Positions 54,267 to 62,408 of a DNA stretch of 64,000 nt are shown here, in pieces; position 1 is the first letter of the stretch; every line of letters starts with the position of its first letter. The DNA comes from Halorubrum salipaludis (GTDB lineage: Archaea > Halobacteriota > Halobacteria > Halobacteriales > Haloferacaceae). The stretch lies in NCBI RefSeq assembly GCF_002286985.1, contig NZ_NSKC01000004.1, positions 186,001 to 250,000 on the forward strand, written 5' to 3'. The translations under genes were made by a program, and so were the position numbers. The notes beneath the pieces were generated by a model that did not search any database, had not been told where the DNA came from, and was given only the letters and a program-made list of their open reading frames with translations.

Positions 54267-55774
54267 CAGTAGCTCACCTCCGCGTCGCGCAGGAACTCGA
54301 TGTCTGCCAGCGTCCCGTGGAGGTCGCGGATGTCCTCCGCGCCCGTCGTGAGCATCGCGAGCCGCTCCAAGGCGAGCCCCCACGCCATCACGTCGCAGTC
54401 GACGCCGAGCGGGCCGGTGACCTCCTCGCGGAAGACGCCGGAGTTCCCGATCTCGATCTCCTCGCCCGTCTCCGGGTGTTCGCCGAACAGCTCGAAGGAG
54501 GGCTCCGTGTACGGGTTGTAGTGCGGCTTAAAGCGGATGTCCGTGATCCCGAACTGCCGGTAGAACTCCTCGAAGGTGCCCATCAGGTCGCGCACCGAGA
54601 GGTCCTCGGCCATCACCCACCCCTCGATCTGGAAGAACTCCAGTAAGTGCGTCGGGTCGAGCGTGTCGTTGCGGTACACCTTCTCGACGGAGAAGTAGCG
54701 CTGCGGCGGTTCGAGCTCGGCGCCCGCGATCCCGGAGAGGTACCGCATCGACAGCGAGGTGGTGTGTCCGCGGAGGGCGACCTCGCGGGCGAAGTCCTTG
54801 GACCACGGCGAGTGGTAGCCGTCGCCGTCGATCCCCCAGCCGTCGCGGTGGGCCGCCTCGACGCGGGCCATCAGCTCGTCCGGGATCCCCTCCATCGGCG
54901 GCACGTCCAGCGCGAACCGGTCCCAGTGGGTCCGCGCCGGATGGTCCTGCGGCATGAACAGGCAGTCGTTGATCCAGAAGTCGCTGTCGGCGTGGGGGCC
55001 CTCCATCTCCTGGAACCCCATGCCGACTAAAACGTCCTTCACGCGGTCGGCGGTGCGGCGGAGGACGTGTTTCCGGCCGCCCTGCGCCGTCGGCGCGTCG
55101 GCCTCGACGTTGTACTCGGAGAACTCCACGTCGCGCCACTCGCCGCTGGCGAGCAGCTCCGGGGTGAGCTCCGAGACGGTCTCGGTCGCCTCAACGCCCG
55201 TCATCAGGGCGTCGACGCCGTCGTCGGTGAGCGTCACCGACCGGGTGACCGACTCGCCGCGGTCCACGAGCCCGCGGGAGTCGAGCTGGTCGAGGACCGC
55301 GTCGTCGACCGCCGGGTCGTCGCCGTCGGCGAGCGCCGCGAGCGCGGCCGCCTCCCGGTCGGCGTCCGGGTCGGCGTCGGCGGCGATCCGGAGCTCGCCC
55401 GAGTCGATCGAGCCGAGTCCCTTGCGCGCGAAGTTCGAGAGCGCGATGTCGACCTCGGGCCCGTCGAGGTCGGCCTCGCCGATGACCCGCCCCATCGAGA
55501 CCGCGGCCTCGTCGGCGCCGAGCGCGAGCCCGGCGCGGTAGAGCCGCGTCTCGGGGAGGTCGTCGTCGACGTACCGCCGGCCCTCGTCGGTGAGGCCGAG
55601 CGTCTCGGCGGCGGTCTCGACGACGGAGAGGAGTCCCTCGTCGCGAAGGTCGAAGGCCGCGCCGGTGACCGTCTCGGGCTTCAGTCCGGTCTCCGCCGCG
55701 ATCTCGTCTATCGTCCGTTCGTCCGTCGCGCTCGCGGCCTCGAGGACCGCGAGCTGTCGTTCCGGGAGTCGCAT
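54266..55774 (-). CDS. pheS: Phenylalanyl-tRNA synthetase alpha subunit
   Basis: A 502-aa class II synthetase subunit. The N-terminal ~200 residues form winged-helix domains (MRLPERQLAVLEAASATDER, then EIAAETGLKPETV) used to bind tRNA. Catalytic motif 2 is RYFSVEKVYRNDTLDPTHLLEF, followed by FEEFYRQFGITDIRFKPHYN and motif 3 (GCDVMAWGLALERLAML, here VDCDVMAWGLALERL). Complete and probably active. The ATG at 55774 is favoured over the frame start at 55822, since residues MRLPERQLAVLEA begin the first helix; GTATAC is close upstream. The stop overlaps pheT. Confidence 0.96.
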   Translation of the reverse strand: MRLPERQLAVLEAASATDERTIDEIAAETGLKPETVTGAAFDLRDEGLLSVVETAAETLGLTDEGRRYVDDDLPETRLYRAGLALGADEAAVSMGRVIGEADLDGPEVDIALSNFARKGLGSIDSGELRIAADADPDADREAAALAALADGDDPAVDDAVLDQLDSRGLVDRGESVTRSVTLTDDGVDALMTGVEATETVSELTPELLASGEWRDVEFSEYNVEADAPTAQGGRKHVLRRTADRVKDVLVGMGFQEMEGPHADSDFWINDCLFMPQDHPARTHWDRFALDVPPMEGIPDELMARVEAAHRDGWGIDGDGYHSPWSKDFAREVALRGHTTSLSMRYLSGIAGAELEPPQRYFSVEKVYRNDTLDPTHLLEFFQIEGWVMAEDLSVRDLMGTFEEFYRQFGITDIRFKPHYNPYTEPSFELFGEHPETGEEIEIGNSGVFREEVTGPLGVDCDVMAWGLALERLAMLTTGAEDIRDLHGTLADIEFLRDAEVSY

Positions 55775-55882
55775 TCGAGTTGTCTGTATACGCGTCTGGC
55801 TGGTTGGTAACGGTTCCGGCACGTCGCCGCCGATCCGCCCGGTTTCACCGCCCCGCCGCGGGGCGGATCCGCCGCGCGCGGA

Positions 55883-55957
55883 TCAGGCGAAAAAGAACCC
55901 GAACGCGTCGCCGTCGGCTCCGGTGGCGATGCCCGCTCCGGCGCGTTCGAGTGCCAT
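55883..55957 (-). CDS. Candidate 24-aa protein with its own leaderless promoter
   Basis: ATG at 55957, stop TGA at 55883-55885. The peptide begins MALERAGAGIATGADGDAF and ends in a hydrophobic GFFFA. ACTATTACC (55980-55989 on minus) lies about 25 nt upstream, the archaeal promoter spacing, in a gap that would otherwise be empty. No family is recognised; whether it is translated needs proteomic evidence. Confidence 0.35.
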   Translation of the reverse strand: MALERAGAGIATGADGDAFGFFFA

Positions 55958-56062
55958 GGTGTCGCGTGGCAAGCGAACGGTAATAGTCGTTTCGCCCGGC
56001 CAAATTTCAGCGACGATAAACGAGCCCGGAGAGTTATATGTGAGTTCGACGCCGAAACGAGC

Positions 56063-56380
56063 ATGAGCAGCGCACCGGCGGGATCGCGGGGGCACGGAGC
56101 GGACTCGGGAACGGTCTCGGAGACGGTCCGCGTCGAGCACGGCGACGACGGTCCGGCGCCGAGCCGCGCCGTCGTCGAGGCCGTCGCCGGCGCCGCCGGC
56201 GTCGAGCCGGTCGATCTGGCCGACGAGGCGGGGATCGTCCTCTACGATCACGTGGATTTGGACGCACTGGACGCGCTCGTGGCCAGCCGTCACGGAGGCG
56301 ACATCGACGTCACCCTCTCCGTCGCCGGCTACGAGGTCACCGTCGACGCGACGGCGGTCGTCGCCGAGCGCGCGCGATAG
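56063..56380 (+). CDS. HalOD1-type output domain protein
   Basis: A 105-aa protein that is essentially one HalOD1 domain: SRAVVEAVAGAAGVEPVDLA, an LYDHVDLDALDALV segment and the strands IDVTLSVAGYEVTVDA. HalOD1 is found at the ends of haloarchaeal two-component regulators or alone; its biochemical role is unknown, though a regulatory function is assumed. A TTATATG box (56034-56040) about 25 nt before the ATG at 56063 fits leaderless transcription. The N-terminal ~25 residues are a Ser/Gly/Asp leader. Confidence 0.85.
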   Translation: MSSAPAGSRGHGADSGTVSETVRVEHGDDGPAPSRAVVEAVAGAAGVEPVDLADEAGIVLYDHVDLDALDALVASRHGGDIDVTLSVAGYEVTVDATAVVAERAR

Positions 56381-56413
56381 CGATACCGACCCCGGGCTCG
56401 TCGAGAGGCGGAC

Positions 56414-57133
56414 TTACGAAGCGTCCTCCGACGCGTTCTCCGCCCCGTCGCGCTCCCGCAGCGCCGCGATCCGATCGCCGAGCGGGGGCTGTACCTCGAA
56501 CCACGTCGACCAGTCGCCGGTCGCCGGCTCGACCCCGCGGAGCGCCGCCGCGCGCTCGAACGCGTCGGCGACCCGGTCCGCGCCGACCGCGTCCGCGGCC
56601 CGGTCGTCGGCCGCGTACTGCACCCGCCGGCCGACCCAGAACGCGGCGAGCCCGACGGCGACGAGCGACGCGAACCCCGCGTCGAACGGGACCGTCGCGG
56701 TGACGATCGCGGCCAGCACGCCGACGACCGCCGCGACCGCGACGGCCCGGAACTCCCCGTAGTACGTCTCGACGCGGCCGGCCTCGGCGGCGAGAAGGCC
56801 GATCGCGACGTCGTCGTCCAGGTCGTCGAGCACCGCCTCGGAGAGGAACAGCACGCGCCGGCGGGGCGGCCCGCGGACCGCGACCTCGATGGATCCGGCG
56901 TTCTCGCCGGCGTCGTCGCCGGTTTCCCCTTCGGCCCCGTCCGCGCTGCGGCGCTCGATCGCGACCCGATCCACGTCAAGCCCGGCCGTCTCGCGAAGGT
57001 AGTCGAGGCGGCCGCGCTCGGCGTCGGTCGGCTCCCGGAGGTCGCGGAACCGGTCGACCGCGTACAGGGGCCCGATCTCGACGGCGAGAAACGCCACGGC
57101 GGCGACGCCGACGAGGAAGACGGGCGTGAGCAT
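56414..57133 (-). CDS. Degenerate M48 (HtpX-like) membrane protein
   Basis: A 239-aa membrane protein with hydrophobic segments at about residues 5-25 and 130-170 and the architecture of an M48 peptidase: VLFLSEAVLDDLDDDVAIGL leading into LAAEAGRVETYYGEF, where the zinc motif HExxH should be, and later VQYAADDRAADAVGADRVAD, where the third ligand helix lies. The first His is replaced by Ala116 and the second by Arg120, while the Glu is kept, so zinc binding should be lost. It is probably a non-catalytic relative. It precedes nothing on its strand except the polypurine gap before the MinD-like gene. Confidence 0.65.
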   Translation of the reverse strand: MLTPVFLVGVAAVAFLAVEIGPLYAVDRFRDLREPTDAERGRLDYLRETAGLDVDRVAIERRSADGAEGETGDDAGENAGSIEVAVRGPPRRRVLFLSEAVLDDLDDDVAIGLLAAEAGRVETYYGEFRAVAVAAVVGVLAAIVTATVPFDAGFASLVAVGLAAFWVGRRVQYAADDRAADAVGADRVADAFERAAALRGVEPATGDWSTWFEVQPPLGDRIAALRERDGAENASEDAS

Positions 57134-57185
57134 CGTCCGCGGGTCCGTCCCCGAGCGGTAAAAAGGCGGGAGTTCGCGGGTCGCC

Positions 57186-57222
57186 GGGGAGGGGAAGGGA
57201 AAGAAAGGAAAGGAAGGGAGGG
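57186..57222. repeat. 37-nt uninterrupted purine tract with near-mirror symmetry
   Basis: Only A and G from 57186 to 57222 on the plus strand (GGGGAGGGGAAGGGAAAGAA then GGAAAGG...). The sequence is nearly the same read backwards, a pattern that can form intramolecular triplex DNA. It sits between the MinD-like gene end and the M48-like gene start, so in the MinD transcript it is a pyrimidine-rich 3' tract. Confidence 0.8.
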
Positions 57223-57241
57223 CGCCGCGGGCCCGCCCCCG

Positions 57242-57892
57242 TCAGCGGGGAACCCGCCGAGCGAGTTCGCGGACCGCCTCCGCCGCGGCGCTGTCCGGCG
57301 CGGCGTCGACGACCGGTCGCTCCTCGGCGACCGAGCGACCGACCCGCGGGTCCGCGGGGACGACGGACGCCGGCGCGCCGAGCGCGTCGGCGATCGCGTC
57401 GGTCGGCGGCTCCTCCGTCACCCGGTTGACCGCGCAGCCGACGAGCCCGGCGTCGAGTTCGCGGGCGAGCGCCCGCGTCCGGATCGCGTCGGCCAGCGCG
57501 AACGCCCGCGGCGACACGACGAGCAGGCAGGCGTCCGCGACCGCGAGCGGGACGCCGGCGTCCGCGCGACGCCCCGCGGGACAGTCGAGCACGACGGTGC
57601 CGCGCTCCCGCTCGATCGCCGCCACCGCGGACTCGAGCCGGCGGAGGTCTGCCGCCCGCGCGCCGGCGAGGGTCCGGCCGCAGGGGACGACGTCGACCGG
57701 GCCGGCCCGCAGCGTCTCGCGCGGGTCGGCCGCGCCCGCGAGCGCGTCGTGGAGGTCCGGGCCGCGCCCGCCGGGGAGGTCCGCCATCCCGAGGTCGGCG
57801 TCGACGACGACCGCGTCGAGCGCGGCGGCGACGTTGTACGCGAGCGTCGTCTTCCCGACGCCGCCCTTTCCGCCGGCGACCGCGAGGATCAC
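57242..57892 (-). CDS. MinD/ParA-family ATPase
   Basis: A 216-aa SIMIBI ATPase. Deviant Walker A GGKGGVGKTT with signature Lys9 and Lys14, then VVDADLGMADL (switch), GTVVLDCPAGRRADAGV and a CAVNRVTEE segment complete the family's core, but the C-terminal membrane-targeting helix of bacterial MinD is not obvious. Archaeal MinD homologues position various structures and do not act with MinC/E. The start is GTG at 57892, overlapping the stop of the next gene upstream by four bases (GTGA), so they are coupled. Confidence 0.85.
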   Translation of the reverse strand: MILAVAGGKGGVGKTTLAYNVAAALDAVVVDADLGMADLPGGRGPDLHDALAGAADPRETLRAGPVDVVPCGRTLAGARAADLRRLESAVAAIERERGTVVLDCPAGRRADAGVPLAVADACLLVVSPRAFALADAIRTRALARELDAGLVGCAVNRVTEEPPTDAIADALGAPASVVPADPRVGRSVAEERPVVDAAPDSAAAEAVRELARRVPR

Positions 57893-58695
57893 GCGAGTTG
57901 CTCCAGCGCCTCGATCGGCGCGTCGGTCGCCTCCGCGCGCGCCGCGAGCGCCGACGCGCGGTCGCTCAGCTCGCGGAGCCGGTCGGCGTCCGCGGCGACA
58001 CTCTCGTCGAGCCCGGAAAGCCCGTCGACGCCGTCGGCCTCCGCGACCGCCTCCGTTGCGGTCGCCAGGTCGGCGTCGGTCAGCCGCTCCGCCCGGTCGA
58101 TCCGTTCCTCGACCGCGTTCAGTCGGGCGTCGACCGCGTCGAACCACTCCGTCGTCGCTCCCGGCGGCGCGGGAGCGGTGGGGTCGGGCTCCGGTTCGGC
58201 CCCGTCAGCGACGGCGGGTCCGGGCTCTGGCTCCCCGCCGCCGTCGCCGGCGGATCCGGTCGCCACCACCGGATCCGCGTCGGCGAGGCGGTCAGAGCCG
58301 TCTGCGACCGCGTCCCTCGGCGGACGGTGGTCTCCGAGCCGCCGAAGGGCGGCGGCCGTCGCCGACGCGGTCGATTCGTCGCCCTCGCCGGGGTCCGTGT
58401 CCCCAGACCGCTCCGTCGGATCGACCGCCGCCACCTCGGCGATCTCGACCGGCGGCTCGGTCGGGGGAGCCCGGGCCGCGAAGCCGAGCGCCCGCCGTTC
58501 GCCGGGATCGAGACGAAGCGTCGCGCCCGACTCGTCCCACCCGTCCTCCGGGACGCCGCCCCGCCGAGGCGGGAGCACGGGCGCGTCGAGCCGGCTCTCG
58601 ACCCGGACGCGCCGCGGGACGGCGTCGTCGTTGCGCACGCGACACCGGACGAGCGACACGTCCCCTTCCCGATCGACGTCCCACGCGAAGTCCAT
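57889..58695 (-). CDS. Partner protein of the MinD-like ATPase, unknown function
   Basis: A 268-aa protein with an N-terminal beta-rich domain (DFAWDVDREGDVSLVRCRVR, then APVLPPRRGG and LDPGERRALGFAARAP), a long Pro/Glu/Ala-rich disordered middle, and a C-terminal helical region with coiled-coil character (LNAVEERIDRAERLTDADLA, LRELSDRASALAARAEATDA). I do not recognise the family. Because its TGA overlaps the MinD-like start by four bases it is presumably a dedicated partner, perhaps the cargo or adaptor. The start at 58695 (MDFAWDVD) is chosen over 58719 because GTTTAAGTGC (58718-58727) lies about 25-30 nt upstream. Confidence 0.6.
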   Translation of the reverse strand: MDFAWDVDREGDVSLVRCRVRNDDAVPRRVRVESRLDAPVLPPRRGGVPEDGWDESGATLRLDPGERRALGFAARAPPTEPPVEIAEVAAVDPTERSGDTDPGEGDESTASATAAALRRLGDHRPPRDAVADGSDRLADADPVVATGSAGDGGGEPEPGPAVADGAEPEPDPTAPAPPGATTEWFDAVDARLNAVEERIDRAERLTDADLATATEAVAEADGVDGLSGLDESVAADADRLRELSDRASALAARAEATDAPIEALEQLA

Positions 58696-58793
58696 ACGGC
58701 GGGTGCCGCGGTATCGCACTTAAACTGCGGGGCGGAAGACCGGCGGGCGCGACGGGAGAATCGCTTATTAGCTGCGGGCGAGTCGCGTCCGAC

Positions 58794-59963
58794 ATGGACG
58801 AGCCGGCGGTGTTCGACCGGGTGGTGACCGCGCTCGACGAGCGGAACTACGAGCCGCTGGTCCACGTTCCCGAGGCGCATGCCGACGCGTACGCGGACGT
58901 GCTCGACCGCTGTCGCCGTCACCGGATCGCGATCCGCGGGCGGTACCCCGACGTGCTCGGCTTCACCGACGCGAACCGCGTGTTCGCGATCGAGGTGAAG
59001 GGCTCTTCGAACCTCCTGCGGGGAATCGGGCAGGCGCTCACCTACCAGCAGGGCGCGCACGTGTCCTACCTCGCCGGCCACGGCGACGCCGTGCGGCCGC
59101 ACGCCGACCTGCTCCGGTCGAAGGGGATCGGCGTCATCGGCGTCGACGACGACGGCGCGACCGCGTGGCGCTCGCCGCCGAGCGCGGAGTCGACCGCGGA
59201 GGTCACGGACGTGGAGGGGCAGCTCTCCCTGCGGCTCCGCGGGGACGAATTCGGCGGCGACGTTACGACGCTGAGCCTCGCGCAGCCCTTGAACTACTTC
59301 GCGCCGGTCGTCGCGCTCGACCGGGACGGCCCCCGCGCCCGCGACGAGATCGTCGACGCGATCGCCGACGAGTACGGGTTCGGCGCCGGCGGCGAGACCG
59401 TCGCGAGCGCGCAGACGCTCGGACTGGTCACGGCCGGCTCGCCGCACGAGCTGACCGAGCAGGGGGAGCTGGCCGCGACGGTGCTCCGCGGCTACGGGGT
59501 CGAGGACCTCGACGACCTCCGCCTGACGAAGGAGGACGTGGGGCGACGCACGGTCGCCGAGGTCCACCCCCCGCTCGCGGTCCTGCTGAAGAACTCGTTC
59601 GTCAGACACCCCGAGTTCGGGCTGCTGCTCGACGCGCTCCGGAAGGAGGGGCCGCGGGTCCACTTCCTCGATCTCGTCGAGCGGCTGGTCCGCGAGTACC
59701 CGAACGTCTTCCTGAGCGCGTTCTGTACGACCCGCGGCGCGGCCCGCGCCCGGGAGCTGATCGAGCGCGGCGAGACTTCCCGGCTCTACCGGGACCGGGG
59801 CGTCTGGACCGACGTGATACGCACCAACGTCCTGTTCAACTTCGTCCAGCAGCTGAAACACGTCGGCGTCCTCGCCCCCGAGACGCGCAGCCACAGCGGC
59901 GCGATCGCCGACTACGACCCGGACGCGAAGCCGTGGATCGTCGTCGGGGGCGGGGACGACTGA
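58794..59963 (+). CDS. PD-(D/E)XK-like nuclease-fold protein with winged-helix region
   Basis: A 389-aa protein. Residues 40-95 read RCRRHRIAIRGRYPDVLGFT then AIEVKGSSNLLRGIGQALTY: Asp53, Glu67 and Lys69 with Gln80 and Tyr84 fit the PD-(D/E)XK nuclease core (D...ExK...QxxxY). The rest looks like two winged-helix modules (EIVDAIADEYGFGAGGETVASAQTLG, then ELTEQGELAATVLRGYG) and a helical C-terminus. No named family is recognised, and metal-dependent cleavage is only inferred. CTTATTAG (58763-58770) about 25 nt upstream of the ATG supports the start at 58794. Divergent from the MinD-partner gene. Confidence 0.7.
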   Translation: MDEPAVFDRVVTALDERNYEPLVHVPEAHADAYADVLDRCRRHRIAIRGRYPDVLGFTDANRVFAIEVKGSSNLLRGIGQALTYQQGAHVSYLAGHGDAVRPHADLLRSKGIGVIGVDDDGATAWRSPPSAESTAEVTDVEGQLSLRLRGDEFGGDVTTLSLAQPLNYFAPVVALDRDGPRARDEIVDAIADEYGFGAGGETVASAQTLGLVTAGSPHELTEQGELAATVLRGYGVEDLDDLRLTKEDVGRRTVAEVHPPLAVLLKNSFVRHPEFGLLLDALRKEGPRVHFLDLVERLVREYPNVFLSAFCTTRGAARARELIERGETSRLYRDRGVWTDVIRTNVLFNFVQQLKHVGVLAPETRSHSGAIADYDPDAKPWIVVGGGDD

Positions 59964-60017
59964 CGCGGTGAGTCATCGGCTACGGTTAAGTAGCCTGACC
60001 GCTTCCCCTTCGGACAG

Positions 60018-61298
60018 ATGCCCCACGACGCGCGATCCACACTGACCGAACTTCGACGGGCGTTCCACCGCCACCCGGAGCCCGGATGGCGCGAGTTTCG
60101 GACGACCGCCCGCGTCGTCGAGGAGCTGGAGCGGATCGGCGTCGACGAGATCGCGGTCGGCCGCGACGCGCTCGCGACCGGCGAGCGCATGGCCGTCCCG
60201 GACGACGACGAGATCCGGCCGTGGATCGACCGCGCCCGTCGCGCCGGGGTCGACGAGGACCTGCTCGAATGCACCGCGGGCGGGCACACGGGCGTCGTCG
60301 CGACGCTCTCGCAGGGCGACGGCCCGTGCATCGGGCTCCGCGTCGACCTCGACGCGATCTCGATCCGGGAGTCGGACGAGAGCGACCACCGGCCGGCGGC
60401 GGAGGGGTTCCGGTCCGAACACGACGGGTACATGCACGCCTGCGGTCACGACGCGCACCTCGCGATCGCGCTCGGCACGCTGGAGGCGGTCAAAGATAGC
60501 GACTTCGAGGGGACGCTCAAGGTGTTCTTCCAGCCGGCCGAGGAGATCTCTGGCGGCGGCAAGGCGATGGCCGAGAGCGGCCACCTCGACGGCGTCGACT
60601 ACCTGTTCGCGCTCCACGTCGGGCTCGGCCACCCCACCGGCGAGATCGTCGCCGGCGTGGAGAGCCCGCTGGCGATGGCGCACCTGACGGCCACCTTCGA
60701 GGGGGCGAGCGCGCACGCCGGGAAGGCGCCGAACGAGGGGGCGAACGCCATGCAGGCCGCCGCAGTCGCGATCCAGAACGCGTACGGGATCGCCCGCCAC
60801 CGCGACGGCGCGACGCGGGTGAACGTCGGCCGCATCGAGGGCGGCTCCGCAAGCAACGTCATCGCCGAGGAGGTGACGATCGAGGCCGAGGTGCGCGGCG
60901 AGACGACCGCGTTGATGACGTACGCGCGCACCGAGCTCGAACGGGTGCTGTACGCCGCCGCGGAGCTCCACGACTGCGACGTGACGCCGCGCGTGATCAG
61001 CGAGTCGCCGTGCGTCGACAGCCACCCGGCGCTCCGGGAGCTCGTCGGGAACGTGGCGTGGGACGTCGACGGGGTCGAGCGCGTGATCCCGTCCGAGGAG
61101 TTCGGCGTGAGCGAGGACGGCACCTATCTGATGGGGCGGGTGCAGGACGCCGGCGGGCTGGCCTCGTACGTCTTGGTCGGCACGGACCACCCGACGAGCC
61201 ACCACACGCCCACCTTCGACGTCGACGAGGAGAGCCTCGCGATCGGCGTCGGGCTGCTGTCGGACGCGTTCGTCGAGCTGTCGCGACGCCGGCCGTAG
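60018..61298 (+). CDS. M20D-type amidohydrolase (AbgB/IAA-hydrolase-like)
   Basis: A 426-aa metal-dependent amidohydrolase. The N-terminal substrate region FHRHPEPGWREFRTTARVVE, the metal core DGYMHACGHDAHLAIALG (HACGHDAH is the family signature), VFFQPAEEISGGGKAM with catalytic Glu-Glu, and late TDHPTSHHTPTFDVDEES are all intact. A ~35-residue insertion after ALATGERM is unusual. It hydrolyses amino-acid conjugates or aminobenzoyl-glutamate-type amides; the native substrate is unknown. GGTTAAGTAG (59984-59993) is the probable promoter. A 19-bp tandem duplication begins at the last base of its stop codon. Confidence 0.9.
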   Translation: MPHDARSTLTELRRAFHRHPEPGWREFRTTARVVEELERIGVDEIAVGRDALATGERMAVPDDDEIRPWIDRARRAGVDEDLLECTAGGHTGVVATLSQGDGPCIGLRVDLDAISIRESDESDHRPAAEGFRSEHDGYMHACGHDAHLAIALGTLEAVKDSDFEGTLKVFFQPAEEISGGGKAMAESGHLDGVDYLFALHVGLGHPTGEIVAGVESPLAMAHLTATFEGASAHAGKAPNEGANAMQAAAVAIQNAYGIARHRDGATRVNVGRIEGGSASNVIAEEVTIEAEVRGETTALMTYARTELERVLYAAAELHDCDVTPRVISESPCVDSHPALRELVGNVAWDVDGVERVIPSEEFGVSEDGTYLMGRVQDAGGLASYVLVGTDHPTSHHTPTFDVDEESLAIGVGLLSDAFVELSRRRP

Positions 61299-61334
61299 CG
61301 GGAGCGGGGCCGCGAGGCGGGAGCGGGGCCGCGA
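61298..61334. repeat. 19-bp period tandem duplication at the M20D stop codon
   Basis: GCGGGAGCGGGGCCGCGA at 61298-61315 and 61317-61334. The first base is the G of the TAG stop. Confidence 0.75.
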
Positions 61335-61406
61335 AATCCGGCTCGGTCGGCGGCGTCGGTTGGGGCGATCAGTACTGTTAATCCGGTGGCACCCGCTATA
61401 TCGGCC

Positions 61407-62054
61407 ATGAGCCAGAACGACGTGCCGGAGTCGCTGGAGGCGGCTGCCGAGTCGGACCGGCCTCGCGGAATTCTCACGCCCTCCGACCGTGACTTTCTGC
61501 TCGGACGAAAGACGGACTACACGGATCACTCCCGGAAGCAGAAGCGGAACCGGATCCGACGCCGCGTCCGGAACGCGATCTTAGACTTCAGCATCCTCTT
61601 CGAATGCCTGGAAGAGCGCGACCGGGAGACGGTGTTCGACCCGGACGACGAGGACCGCGAGGCGTACACGCAGGGGATCACGGACATGCTCGCGTTCCTC
61701 CACCTCGGCACGATGGGGTACCACACGCCGTTCAAGGACATGCTCTCGGAGGGCGTCGGGAAGGCGGAACAGCGGCTCGCGGGGTCGAACTACCGGATGG
61801 TCAACGTGGAGTTCAACGTCGAGCCGGTCGGCCAGATCGACGTCGACGAGGTGGTCGGGAAGCTCGAAAACGACGAGTTCGCGGAGCTCACCGACGAGGA
61901 GCTCCGCGCGTTCGTCCGCCTGCTGACCATGTCGGAGTCGTTCTCGCCGGAGGAGGCCGGCGAGGAGATCAAAGACCGCGTCGACGAGTTCGCCGAGAAG
62001 CTGACGGAGAGCGCCGCCTCCCACGAGCGCACGCTCGAAGAGCTGACGAACTAG
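61407..62054 (+). CDS. Conserved haloarchaeal protein with basic N-terminal helical domain
   Basis: A 215-aa protein. Residues 20-55 (RGILTPSDRDFLLGRKTDYT, SRKQKRNRIRRRVRNAILDF) form a strongly basic helical region common to several haloarchaeal proteins of unknown role; the rest is mostly helical and acidic, ending EKLTESAASHERTLEELTN. No catalytic motif. The basic helix suggests nucleic-acid contact, but that is a guess. The ATG at 61407 (MSQNDVPESLEAAA) is favoured: TACTGTTAATCC (61373-61384) lies about 30 nt upstream, and the extra residues from 61386 are unrelated. Confidence 0.7.
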   Translation: MSQNDVPESLEAAAESDRPRGILTPSDRDFLLGRKTDYTDHSRKQKRNRIRRRVRNAILDFSILFECLEERDRETVFDPDDEDREAYTQGITDMLAFLHLGTMGYHTPFKDMLSEGVGKAEQRLAGSNYRMVNVEFNVEPVGQIDVDEVVGKLENDEFAELTDEELRAFVRLLTMSESFSPEEAGEEIKDRVDEFAEKLTESAASHERTLEELTN

Positions 62055-62408
62055 CGGACCGGCGGGCCGAAACGGCCGAGGTCGCCGCTCCGCGCGGTAA
62101 CGAATATCGATGACGCGCGGACACGCGGGCGCCGATCCCCCGCGGCGGCGGTGGCGCGGGAGTAGCGCGGAGGCGGATCGAGAACGGTCGGATAGCACGT
62201 CGTTCGGTGGAATGATTGAAGGATTGTCGCTCGTTTCTCGCTGATCGTCTACTACACTGCGGCTATCGGTGTGTATCCCGTCGCATCCGAACCAAGACAC
62301 GAATTGCGTTGATCATCCATACACAATACATAATCCGAGTAGAAACCGGCTCCTTGAGAAACACTTATTGTGTATAATTTCGATCCACCGTGCATGCCAG
62401 CACGTGGC
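62055..62408. other. Intergenic region and control region of the BCCT transporter
   Basis: About 350 bp. The first 150 bp are GC-rich with no gene. From about 62300 the DNA is clearly AT-richer and holds the inverted repeat 62319-62375 and the TATA box GTGTATAATTT (62370-62380). Confidence 0.6.
62319..62375. promoter_or_regulatory. Inverted-repeat operator overlapping the BCCT promoter
   Basis: ATACACAATA (62319-62328) and its exact complement TATTGTGTAT (62366-62375), 37 bp apart. The right arm overlaps the TATA box (TATAATTT). The layout suggests two half-sites for a looping regulator, perhaps osmotic-response linked. Confidence 0.55.
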
